Positions 21,584 to 31,682 of a stretch of DNA of 64,000 bases are shown in pieces; within the stretch, counting starts at the first letter, position 1; each line of letters starts with the position of its first letter. The stretch comes from Ascochyta rabiei (Eukaryota > Ascomycota > Dothideomycetes > Pleosporales > Didymellaceae): positions 2,108,001 through 2,172,000 of the forward strand of contig NC_082409.1 of assembly GCF_004011695.2 (NCBI RefSeq). The letters are read 5' to 3'. The notes beneath the pieces were generated by a model that ran no database searches, was not told where the DNA came from, and saw nothing but the letters and a program-made list of their open reading frames with translations. The translations under genes and the position numbers were made by a program.

Positions 21584-24500
21584 TCTCCCCAACAAAGCCC
21601 CTGTAAGCCCTGAAATAAGTGCCAGATAGCTGATAAAACTCGCCGCTACCTGCCTATCTGCTTGAGACAAATTAATCAGCCCTGTAGCGGGCGCAGCAGA
21701 CGTGTAAAGTTGTCGTTTTCTGGCCGTGCACCCTCTAGCGTCAACTCTCAGCTATACTGACGTCCTACACCGCCCGTAGCAGCCCTATATTGTTCCGGTA
21801 ATCTGCTCCTGTAAACTCCTGTAAAAAGCTTTACAGGTCCTGTACAGGCTCGCTACAGGTTCGTATGGCCCGTCCACGGCGTGTTCTAGCCCCCCCCCTC
21901 CAGTCTTTTCCCTAGCCGTCAGCCAGCCATCATCCCAAGTATTTTGCAGCAGCTGTAGGACCTATCTCCCATCTGCTAACTTCCGCCGCAACCGGATAGG
22001 GGGCGTCTACCAGCCATGTAGCAACTGCAGTGCCGTAACTACTACCTCCCCCTCTCTCTGATTACGCTTACAGTCAGTAGACGTCCCGTGCAGGCCGCCG
22101 GCGACGCCGTCTCTCTACACCTCCACGTCCATCAAGCCCCCAGAGGGACCGCCTAACTGCCTCCCAGCCAGCGCCCAGTGCTAGCGCCCCTGAACAGGCC
22201 TCACGCCGTGAGGGCAGTGCCAGTAATACTCCTAATAACCCGGCTGCTGCTGCTCCAGCTGCTGCCCCTAGCTCCCAGTATAGTGATAACCCGTTTGACG
22301 ACCTGCCCGAGACAGTCCTTGTAGGGCTCCAACAGGACACCACCCCGCTCCTGCGACGTCGTCCTGATGGTGTATACTACGATATTGGCAGCATGCAGGT
22401 GCCCTGTTCAGCCTGCGGCGCCTTACACTGGATAGATGAGCGGAAGAGCACTACCTCTGTAACAGACCCGCGATTTACTCTCTGCTGCCTGGACGGCGAG
22501 GTTGACCTGCCAGCCCTCACACCGCTGCCGTCGTACCTGTATCAGCTACTCAACACGAATACTCTAGCAGCGCGGCACTTCCGTAAGGAGCTACGGGCCT
22601 ACAACGCTGCCTTTGCGTTTACCTCGGTAGACTGTACACCTACCAGCCGTGGGGCGCAGGGCCCTGGCGTGCAGGTGTTTCAGATCCACGGGGCCCTATA
22701 CCACCGCAGCGGCCCTGTAGAGGTTCTCGAGGGAAGCCTGCCGCAGTACGCTCAGCTATACTTTTACGACCCACAGTACGCTGCCAACGCCCGCCACCAG
22801 CGGAACAGCCACTTACAGCTCCAGATTCTCTAAGATCTAACGGCAATGCTATATGAGATCAATAACCCATATATATCTATATACCGCACAGCCCAGGATC
22901 GGCTTAACAGTAGCGCTGCAGACGCCCGCGTCATACTAACCAGCAGGCTTACACTAGCCCTAGAGACTGGGCAGGACCGCCGCAGGGAGAACGTACCTAC
23001 TAGCGATGAGCTAGGCCTAGTGATACCTGACGCAGCAGGTGCAGAGACGTCCCGTCCCATCGTCCTAGCGGCCCGTAACTCCAGCGCCCTGTTTACTATT
23101 AGCGCCGCCCACCCATCTTACATGCCGCTACACTACGTACTGATGTTTCCCCACGGGGATTCTGGGTGGCGGCCGGGGCTAACGCTCCGTAACCAGGACG
23201 GATCCCGTCTGCAGACGTCGCTGACCCAGCAAACCTACTATCGATACTATCTACACCCCCGCCCTGGGCAGACTACAAATCCGTTCTGCTTCTACAGGCT
23301 GTTTCAGCAGTACGTTGTGGATATCTGGGCTATCTGCGACCAGGCCCGGCTGGCCTGGATCCGAGCAAACCAGGCACAGCTGCGGGCAGACCTGTATAGC
23401 GGTGTTGCTGATGCCGTTATGGGCAACAACGACGCCTAGGCAGGCCCTGTTGGACGCCGCGTTGTCCTGCCGTCGTCCTATCTAGGCAGCTCACGATTTG
23501 TCAGCCAGTGCTATCAGGACTCTATGGCTATCGTCCGTCGATATGGCCGCCCTACCCTGTTTATCACTTTTACAGCTAGCCCATACTGGCCAGAGGTTGC
23601 CCGTGAGCTCCGCCCTGGGGAGACAGGCCTGAATCGGCCTGATCTAATCTGCCGGGCCTTCCATCTGAAGGTGCAGAAGCTAGTAGCCGATGTGAAGAGC
23701 AACCTGTTCGGCACCCATCTGGGCCACGTGTACACGATTGAGTACCAGAAACGGGGCCTGCCCCATATACACCTGCTGCTGTTCCTGACCCTACACGACC
23801 GCGAGGCGTTCACGGATCCTGTAACAATTAATAGCACTATCCGGGCTGAGATCCCTTCCCCTGTGGATGACCTAGACGGCCTGCTTACAGAGGTTGTACG
23901 GACCTTCATGCTTTACGGGCCATGTGGGGAGCACAATCTGCAGGCCCCGTGTATGGTGCCTCAGCGCGACAGCGCCCCGCCGCGGTGCTCTAAGAACTTT
24001 CCTAAGCGTTACTGCCCATCTACAGTGGTCCATGAGGACGGGTACCCTGAGTATCAGCGCCGGGATAATGGCCGCACGCTTGCTGTACGGTGTAAGGGCC
24101 GTATTGTACACCTTAATAACAGCTGGGTTGTCCCGTATAACCCTGGTCTGCTCTGTAAGTACTGGGCCCATATCAATGTAGAGGTTTGCGGCACTATCCA
24201 CGCTATCAAATACGTCCACAAGTACATCTACAAGGGCACTGACAGGGCAGTACTAAACGTCTCAGAAGCAGATGAGGTTAAGCAGCATCTAAACGGGCGA
24301 TATATCAGTCCATCTGAGGCTGTTTGGCGGCTGTTTGAGTACCCAGTACACATGGAGCGGCCCACTGTAGTGCCCCTAGCGGTCCACCTACCGAATGAGC
24401 AGATAGTTACGTTCCCTGCTAACGCTACCACTGCAGAGTTATCAGCCCGCCTGGAGCGATCTGTAACTACGCTTACGGCGTTCTTCCAGCGCAACGCTGA

Positions 24501-26541
24501 CCATGAGTATGGCCGTGAGGTCCTATATCAGGACTATCCATCCCAGTTTGTTTGGCACCTCCCGTCACGGACCTGGCACGTGCGTCAGCGCGGCACTGCG
24601 ATTGGCTGCATGTACTTTTGCAGCCCGCTACAGGGTGAACGGTTCTATCTACGGCTTCTCTTGACTACCGTACGGGGTCCACAGTCCTACGCGGACCTGC
24701 GTACCTTTAGCGGCACAGAGTATCCTACTTTCCAGGCCGCCGCAGCTGCCCGCGGGTTACTGCTACACGATGGAGACTGGGTAGCCTGCTTCCAGGACGC
24801 TGTTACGTTTGCCACAGGCCAGGCGTTACGGTACTTCTTCGTTGCTGCTCTCTTAAATGGGCCTGTTACAGATCCAGCTGCTATCTGGGCAGCCTTCCAG
24901 GCGGATTTGTGTGACGACTTACCTGAGGCTGCTGCTGCCCTGCTAGTATCCGCAGATCCAGACGCGTACCTTGACTACGGCCTGTATCTGATAGAAGGGC
25001 TGCTGGCAGAGTCTGGCAAACGTCTTACGGATTTCTCACTCCCTGCGTGCCAGTTCAACTGGGGAGTACGGCTGCAGAATCAGCTTCTTGCCGCTGAGCT
25101 GGCCTACGATACAGACGGGCAGGACACTGCCTTCTGGGACACTGTTACAGGGCTGAATATGGACCAGCGCGCCGTATTTGATGCCGTTACTGCCGCTATT
25201 GAGGCTGACCACAGCACTGCCCACTTCTTCGTACAGGGCCCAGCAGGCACAGGTAAGACGTTCCTCTGGCGCTGTATATGTGCCTACTATCGCTCTACAG
25301 GCTGGGTAGTCCTGTGCGTTGCGTCGTTGGGTATAGCTGCTGTCCTGCTGCCCGGCGGCCGCACTGCCCACTCCCGTTTCCGGATCCCGTTGGATATCCA
25401 CGACGATTCCATCTGCCCTGTTGCTCCAGGCTCGGAGCTTGGGCGGCTGCTGCAGGCCGCTACTCTAGTTATCTGGGACGAGGTGCCTATGCAGCACCGT
25501 TACTGCTTCGAGGCAGTCCACCGTATGCTGCAGGACGTCCGTAGCTCCCCTGCCCTGTTTAGCGGCCTCCCTGTAATTGCCAGCGGCGATTTTGCCCAGA
25601 TCCTACCCGTCGTCCGCCGGGGCCAGCGGCCTGCCATCGTCAACGCCTGCCTGCAGCAGTCTACGCTTATATGGCCGCACATGACCGTACTGCACCTGCG
25701 TCAGAATATGCGGGTGCTATCTGGGGCTGACAACACCTGTTTTGCAGCCTGGTGCCGGGGACTGGCTACCCGTGAGATGGATGGCCTGATCTCCATCCCA
25801 GACTGGATGACCGTCTACTACAGCCTACAGGGCTTCCTGGATCACGTCTATCCGCCGCACCTCCTCCAGCAGGCTGCTGCGGACTATCAGGTCCTCAACG
25901 GCCGTGCTATACTGGCCGTACGGAACGACGCAGTAGCTGTAATCAACGCCGCAATGCTTGCTGCCTTCCCTGGTGAGCTAGTAGAGCTGGTTGCAGTGGA
26001 CTCTGCTGAGGTTGAGGACAATACAACACAGGATCTGCCTCCCGTAGAGCTGCTGCAGTCCTTTGAGCCCCCGTCACTGCCCCCGTCACGCCTTCTGCTC
26101 AAGGTAGGCGTACCAATAATGCTTCTACAGAACCTGTACCCAAGCCAGGGGCTCTGCAACGGTACCCGTTTAGCGGTTACACAGATATCCTCCCGCTGTA
26201 TCCAGGCCCGCATCCTATCTGGCGAGTTTGCAGGCCAGCTCCGCCTGCTGCCACGTATCAGGCTCACTTCAACCAGTAGAGAGCTCCCGTTTATCGTCAG
26301 CCGGGTCCAGTTTCCAGTTCGCCTCTCCTTTGCAATCACTGTAAACAAGTCACAGGGCCAGTCACTCTCTGTTGTAGGCGTTGATCTGCGTCACGCTGTG
26401 TTTACACATGGCCAGCTATACGTAGCTATGTCCCGTGTAACTACACTTGCAGGCCTGTCAATCCTGCTGCCAGCACCTGATACTAGCGATGAGCCATCCT
26501 GTACGGTCCCTAATATCGTATACCCAGAGGTGCTCCTGTAG
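21584..26541 (+). mobile_element. Helitron (rolling-circle transposon), autonomous type but damaged
   Basis: The unit is defined by the Rep-helicase gene 21865-26541. A good candidate 5' end is TCTCCCCAACAAAG at 21584, preceded by A as expected for Helitron insertion between A and T. The 3' end is not settled. A CTAG followed by T lies at 26666-26669, but with only a weak hairpin. The element could instead run past the DUF3716-like gene to about 28.2 kb, because CCTGTAA/TTACAGG words recur throughout 21.6-28.2 kb. GC content is higher than that of the neighbouring host spacer, so it has not been heavily mutated. Confidence 0.75.
21865..26541 (+). pseudogene. Helitron Rep-helicase (HUH replication initiator plus Pif1-like helicase), disrupted
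   Basis: One long reading frame (from 22081 to the natural stop at 26541) encodes the Helitron-like N domain, the Rep domain and the helicase. The Rep domain has the HUH motif HIHLLLF at about 23764-23784 and the tyrosine helix YVHKYIYKG at about 24211-24237. The helicase has Walker A GPAGTGKT near 25237, Walker B IWDEVPM near 25471 and the C-terminal NKSQGQSL and LYVAMSRV motifs. In-frame stops occur at 22831-22833 (TAA) and 23437-23439 (TAG). Both sit where homologous sequence continues on either side and both fit CAA/CAG codons changed by C to T. Upstream, a probable exon 21865-22035 encodes paired Cys motifs (FCSSCRTY, QPCSNCSA) and joins over a 45-bp intron. Within it a C8 run shifts the frame by one base relative to the ATG at 21865. 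The protein is therefore probably not made whole. Confidence 0.9.
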
Positions 26542-26983
26542 CCAGCCACAACCTACTAGTATATCAGCCCGCCAACGTCGCCGCTACCAGTATATCAGCC
26601 CGTCAACGTCACTGCCACAACCTACTAGTATATCGGGCTAACGGCTATCAATAGTACGTCACCGCCTAGTTATTCTGCCGTTACAGGTGCTATTGTGCCC
26701 GCAGGTTGACCTTCACCGTGAGCTTACAAACCCCCCGCGTACCAGTATCCAGCACCAATCAGGCCACGTACAGTGACCGTACAATCCAGATACAGTATAG
26801 CCACAGGCCCTATAACATCATTTAATGGCTGCCTATTTACTGTTTTGGCCCGACAAACAGAATATACTATTCACAGTGAGCTACAACACCAAAATATCGC
26901 AGGTCTTGGCAGCTGCTAGCTGGCTGCGATATACTATATAGGCAGCCGCCCTCCCCCGTTTTACTACTCTCTAGGTCATCAAT
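26542..26983. other. Spacer between Helitron helicase and the Cys-cluster gene
   Basis: These 442 bp hold a short tandem repeat (26544-26645) and then a stretch ending in TATATAGGCAGCC at about 26934-26947. That stretch could be a TATA-type promoter for the gene starting at 26984. The inverted words GGCAGC/GCTGCC flank it. Confidence 0.45.
26544..26645. repeat. Three imperfect 31-38 bp tandem repeats containing AGTATATC
   Basis: Three copies of an element with the core CTAC(T/C)AGTATATC(A/G)G are found directly after the helicase stop codon. Copies 1 and 3 share ACAACCTACTAGTATATC, and copies 1 and 2 share AGTATATCAGCCCG. They may be subterminal repeats of the Helitron. Confidence 0.6.
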
Positions 26984-27806
26984 ATGGACTCCTCCGCCCC
27001 CGCCGACGACGTCGCCGCCCCCGCCAACACCGCCGCCGCCGACGCCGCCGCTGCCCTCGCCGCCCCCGCCAACACCGCCAACACCGCCCCCGCCAACACC
27101 GCCAACACCGCCGCCGCTGACGCCGCCGCTGCTGCTGCTGCTGCCACTGCTGCTGCTGCCACTGCCGCCGCCGCCCTCGCTGCCGCCCCCGCCCTCCCGC
27201 CGCTCCCCCCTGCCCCCGGCCCGCCCACCGCCGCCGCCCTGCTCGCCATGCCGCCCGCCTCGCGGGCCTGCACAAGGCTGGCTTCTCGGCCAGTCCAGCG
27301 CCAGCTGGAGTTCCGCGCGGGCTACGAGCCCAGCAAGTTCAACCTCGCTGGTAAGTAACCCCCTGTAAGTGTCCTGTAGAGCCCTGTACTGACAGTAAGC
27401 AGTTCGGCAGCAGAACCTCGAATCTGCGCTCGCGCAGGTTGTCGGCCGCGTCGCCCCCACCGAATGCGACTCCTGCCAGCGAGCAGCTGGCCCGTATACT
27501 ACCTGCGTGGTAGTTACAGGCCAGCTGCTCGACTCGTGCGCCAACTGCCACTATGGCAGTGAGGGCGCCCGCTGCTCCTTCCGCCGTAAGTTTACAGCCT
27601 CCACATTCCCCATACAGACCTTATTGACCCTGCTACAGCCACGCCCGCCCCCGTCGTCCCCGTCCCCGCCATCGCCACCCCCTCCAGGTCCCGCCGCCAG
27701 GTCGCTGCCGCTGCCGCTGCCGCTGCTGCTGCCCCTGCCCCTGCCGCTGCCCCTGCCACCCCCTCCAAGAAGCGCCGCCGCACCACCGCCACCCCTGCTG
27801 CCTCCC

Positions 27807-27841
<35 letters not shown>

Positions 27842-28046
27842 GCCTCCAAGAAGGAGAAGAAGAAGGAGAAGAGGAAGAGGAAGAAGAAGAGTAGGTTACA
27901 GGCCTGTAAAAGAAATCTACTGGCTGCTAACATTTTTTACAGAGGTCCGTAAGTGCGTACGGGACGTAAAGAAGTCCGTAGCGGCTCTAGAGCTTGCTAT
28001 GGATTCCTCCTCCTCAGAGGACAGTGATGAAGATGATGAGGATTAA
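26984..28046 (+). CDS. Cys-cluster protein (DUF3716-like) with basic and acidic tails, possible Helitron passenger
   Basis: Four exons (26984-27350, 27403-27585, 27639-27890, 27943-28046) join in frame to 301 aa. All introns have GTAAGT or GTAGGT donors and TACAG or AGCAG acceptors. Residues 1-95 are an Ala/Asn/Thr/Pro low-complexity region written in GCC-rich repeats. Residues 144-185 hold six cysteines in the order CDSC, C, CANC, C with GSEGARCSF at the end, which I recognise as the fungal DUF3716 type of zinc-binding-like domain. Then follow Ala/Pro runs, a strongly basic segment (KKRRR, then KKEKKKEKRKRKKK) likely to be a nuclear signal or DNA contact, and an acidic tail ending SSSSEDSDEDDED. 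It lies 440 bp after the Helitron helicase on the same strand. The role is unknown; nuclear action is inferred from the basic tract. Confidence 0.75.
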
Positions 28047-29015
28047 ATAGTTTACAGGTCTGCACATGAATGAAACAGTGTTTACAGTGCTATTTACACT
28101 CCTGTTACTGTTGTGATTTTCCCTTGCTTACTAACTCTCTACCCCGCTACCCCTGTAAACGCAAAGCTCTGCACCCGCTGGCCCAAACACTGGCATGCAA
28201 CGATATCAAGTGAAGACAAGATGCTCACTAACACTTCATTCTCGCGCCTCTAGCAAGCTTGGCCAACCGACGCGACTCACCTCGACGTACCACATTCTCC
28301 TTGGCATCGCCTGGTCTTTTGCACGACTACTCGTCACTAGTGACTGGCCGTCGCGTTAACAGATCAATTTTTTGTTCAAAAAAACTCTTCAGAAATACCA
28401 GCATCAGTGAACAAAAGCAGAGGTTAGCAGCTTCACAGGCCTACGTGCATGGCAGCGCTATATCAAGCGCAGGTTGCACACCAGTGTGTCCAACTTTGGA
28501 ACCATGCGCGGTTACACTGCCAAATTGAGACGTGAGCCTTTTTTGAAAATGCTCCCAGTGCAACATTCCGCCCTGGCAAATGCGACGTCCACTCTCGCCT
28601 CCTGAGCGCGGTCCAGACAATTGGCCTCTCACTCAAGGCAATCACCTCCTGGCATACCCACCATCGGTGACCTCCGACTGTTGTCGAAATCCTCAGGTAA
28701 GATTTTCACCTACCGCCTAGTTGCTAACTGCTTTCGGAGATTGGAGGGCGAACTTGGGCAAGCGGAAGGGCGGTAATGGCGTGCAAAAGGCGGCGGATTG
28801 CGATGGTCTCCACCCGTGGAAATCAATAAGAGCGCTTGCTCTGCCTCACGACAAACATTCATACAAAGGTATTCTGGTTTTGAATGTAGAAAAATTTCTG
28901 CATGCCTTACTACTCTACTTGGGTATACGCTCATCAGTAGGCAACTAACATTACATTTTGAGTCCCCAGCGAGGATCCTCTACAACGCCAGACGTCCAGA
29001 CCTTCTCGATACTAC
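28047..29015. other. Intergenic stretch between the mobile island and the nucleoside transporter gene
   Basis: No supported gene in about 970 bp. CCTGTAA/TTTACAGG words continue to about 28.16 kb, and the composition then changes. A perfect 12-bp palindrome GTCACTAGTGAC lies at 28333-28344. Confidence 0.45.
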
Positions 29016-31021
29016 CTACTGGGTGCTGGAGAACTTCTCCTGATCCGTGACCACCAGACCAGCGATACTAGCACTGGACAGTGTTGAGAATACACCAGAG
29101 ATAAGAGCGGACATGGCAAGACGGGAAACATCACCACTGCGACCGGGACTGATTTGGCTGAGCACACCAATCTGGGTACCGAGAGAACCGATATTGCCAA
29201 AACCGCAAAGCGCGTAGGTAGCAATGAGACGCGATCGAGGAGAAAGGGTGGCGTAATCAGAGTCCTTGTCCTGGAGGTAGGTGAACGCGACAAACTCGTT
29301 GGTGATAATCTTGACACCGATGAGGCGGCCGACAAGGAGCAAGTCCCTGCCCTGGCGAGATACACCAAGCAGGAAAGCGACCGGGTAGAAGAGGTATCCA
29401 AGGATGAGCTCAAAGGTGAGATCGTACTCGCCGTCGAGGTTGATGTACCGGCCCCACCAGGTGAGGAGACCGTCGACCAAGTTCAGGAGGGCAATGATAC
29501 AGAGAAGCGTACAGATGATCATACCGGCAATTTTGAGGCCGAGCCAGGCACCGTTGGCGAAAGCATGAAGGGCGTTGGCAGCTTTGTGCTCATCGTCATC
29601 AGGAATGACAACGCGTCCGGCGGTAAGAGACTCCTCCTCTTCAGGGTAGCGGAGCTTGGAAAGAGCGAGCGAGGCTGGGATACTCATAACACAAGAGGAA
29701 ATGAGCGCCTGGGGGTTCAGTCCCATGGAGATGTAAGCGACCAAGACGGAACCAGCAATGGTAGCGAAACCAGAGCACATAACCTGGTGCAGCTCGGCCA
29801 TTGTAAGATGTGCAACGAACGGCTTGATCAACATGGCAGATTCACCCTGGCCAATGAAGGGCGAAGCAGAAGCGACGACAGCTTCAGCACCGGAAACGCG
29901 CATGGACCAGAAGAAGAAGACGGCGAACTTGCCAATGAACCACTGGATAAGACCCCAGTAGTACAGAAGCTGCACAAACGAGACGAAGAAGATGATGGCC
30001 GGAATGACACTAGTGAAGAACCAGCCCTTCTTTGGGACGGTGTCGTCTGTGAGGAAGATAACACCATCGTTGGCGAACCCGAGGAGCAGACGGGCAAGCT
30101 CGGAAATGAAGTTGAAGATGTCGTAACCAACGCCCGTTCTCAGCACGAAGAGGGCGATGATGAACTGGGTCAACATCCCAACGACGACGGTGTGCCAGTT
30201 GATCATCTTCTTGTTGCGGGAGGTGAGCCAGAAGGCGAAGATGATGACAGCGAGACCGAAGAGAGAAATAGCACGGTTGGCACGCGTGTTGTCTTGGCTC
30301 TCCTCGCTGGCCATGGAACCGACGATGATGACAGCAATGGTAAGGGCAGCGCCGGCGGGGACGCGCATCTTCTCGGGGATGAGCTCTCCAAACCTGACTC
30401 CAGTGTTGTTCCAGACCCAGTGCATTGGCTTGGTGACGATGGTGATGGGGATATGGCACGTGATCAAACGGACCATGATGGCCAACCAGAACAAGAACGG
30501 GATGATCCAGTTCTTGTCATTGCGATGCACGACGACAGACGCAACCCACCATCTAAAGCTGTCAGTTCCAACCGCATCTACAGCTTGACATCACACCGTG
30601 TGGCTCACCCAGTGAAGAAAGCACCAATCAAGATGTGCACGGGCAGCCTAAATCGCCTGTAAAGCACGGACAGCGACCACTTGCTCTTCTTCTTCTCCAC
30701 TTCGCCCTCAGGGTCTGTCGAGCTGCGCGTGCCCTTTTCTTCGAAATCAACGTCGGCGTTCTTCTCGTAGTCGGCCTGGGCGTGGAGCCCATGCTTCTCG
30801 GGAAGACGGTGGTGCAGGCCATGGTCTTGCGCACCTGCGTCAGGAATCACGCTCTTGTCGTCCGTGGTGCCGACAGTGTAGGTGATGTGGTCGTCGTGGG
30901 CCGCACGCGGGCTGTGGTGCACGTGCTCATGCTGGTGCTCCTGGGAGATGTGAAGCGCCAGGTCATTGCTGGGCGCGACGCCGTGCTGGGCAGACGCGTT
31001 GTGCTCATGCATGTGGGCCAT
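29016..31021 (-). CDS. Concentrative nucleoside transporter (CNT/SLC28 family)
   Basis: A plasma-membrane cation-coupled nucleoside importer. Exons are 31021-30609 and 30552-29016, 649 aa, with one 56-bp intron. The joined sequence GWWVASVVVHRNDKNWIIPF opens the membrane part. The CNT signature SGAEAVVASASPFIGQGES, which forms the nucleoside and cation site, is intact, as are GFATIAGSVLVAYISMG and the C-terminal FGNIGSLGTQIG and ALISGVFSTL helices. The first 60 residues are remarkably rich in histidine (MAHMHEHN, EHQHEHVHH), followed by a charged cytosolic region. The open frame continues upstream of this ATG without another ATG seen, so the start at 31021 is the best choice. C-terminal EKFSSTQ is normal. 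The gene appears complete. Confidence 0.94.
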
Positions 31022-31640
31022 GTTGAGAACGGGCACAAGAGCAATTCGCTTCAAAGGCGTTGCAATGAGCGAAGAATTGTTGGCTGCAGTTTCGGACAGG
31101 TCGGCCACGACGGGAATTATATTTTCACACAGTGATTTGCGCTACCACGAAAGTGGAGGGCGTCCATCCACAGCCGGGCCAGACTACAACCTCGATTCCC
31201 CATCCGTTTTGCTCTTGGCAACTGCCTCTTTCGATCTGGCTGGAGCGTTATGGAGTGACGGTTCATTGGGCCCCGGTCATCTCCGCCCTGTCCAGGGTCT
31301 CTAGGCTGGTCTTGCGGGCTGCTCACTCGCTGCTACAGACGCGGGCGGCCTTGTGTCGCGTTCACAAAGCACCGGCCGTCCTTCCACCATTTAGCAAGGC
31401 TGCTAGCATCTTATCTTTTCCCCAGTCTCGATAGACACCGCTCGGCCAATAAGCGGCCCGAACGTGCTGTCAAGACGCTTGGCTCGTGATAAGCGGAGGC
31501 AAAACTACGCGGGGCTTCGGCTGAGGCGCCCTTCTTGGAAAGGTGCGCTTGCTTTGCACAAGGAATCGCTCGCACTTCACTCGATAGAACACGGTCGTGC
31601 ACGCCGAGCGAGTACGCCTGCGAGTCCTGTGACACGGCCC

Positions 31641-31643
31641 CTT

Positions 31644-31681
<38 letters not shown>
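31641..31681. repeat. CAGCAA hexanucleotide microsatellite
   Basis: About seven copies of the hexamer (CAGCAA or shifted forms) in tandem. It reads as polyglutamine in one plus frame and Ser-Asn in another. No flanking coding support is seen, so it is treated as non-coding. Confidence 0.85.

Positions 31682-31682
<1 letters not shown>

Noticed and set aside
28333..28344. Palindrome GTCACTAGTGAC as the Helitron 3' hairpin
   Set aside because: It is not followed by CTRR-T at a suitable distance, and the composition there is already host-like.
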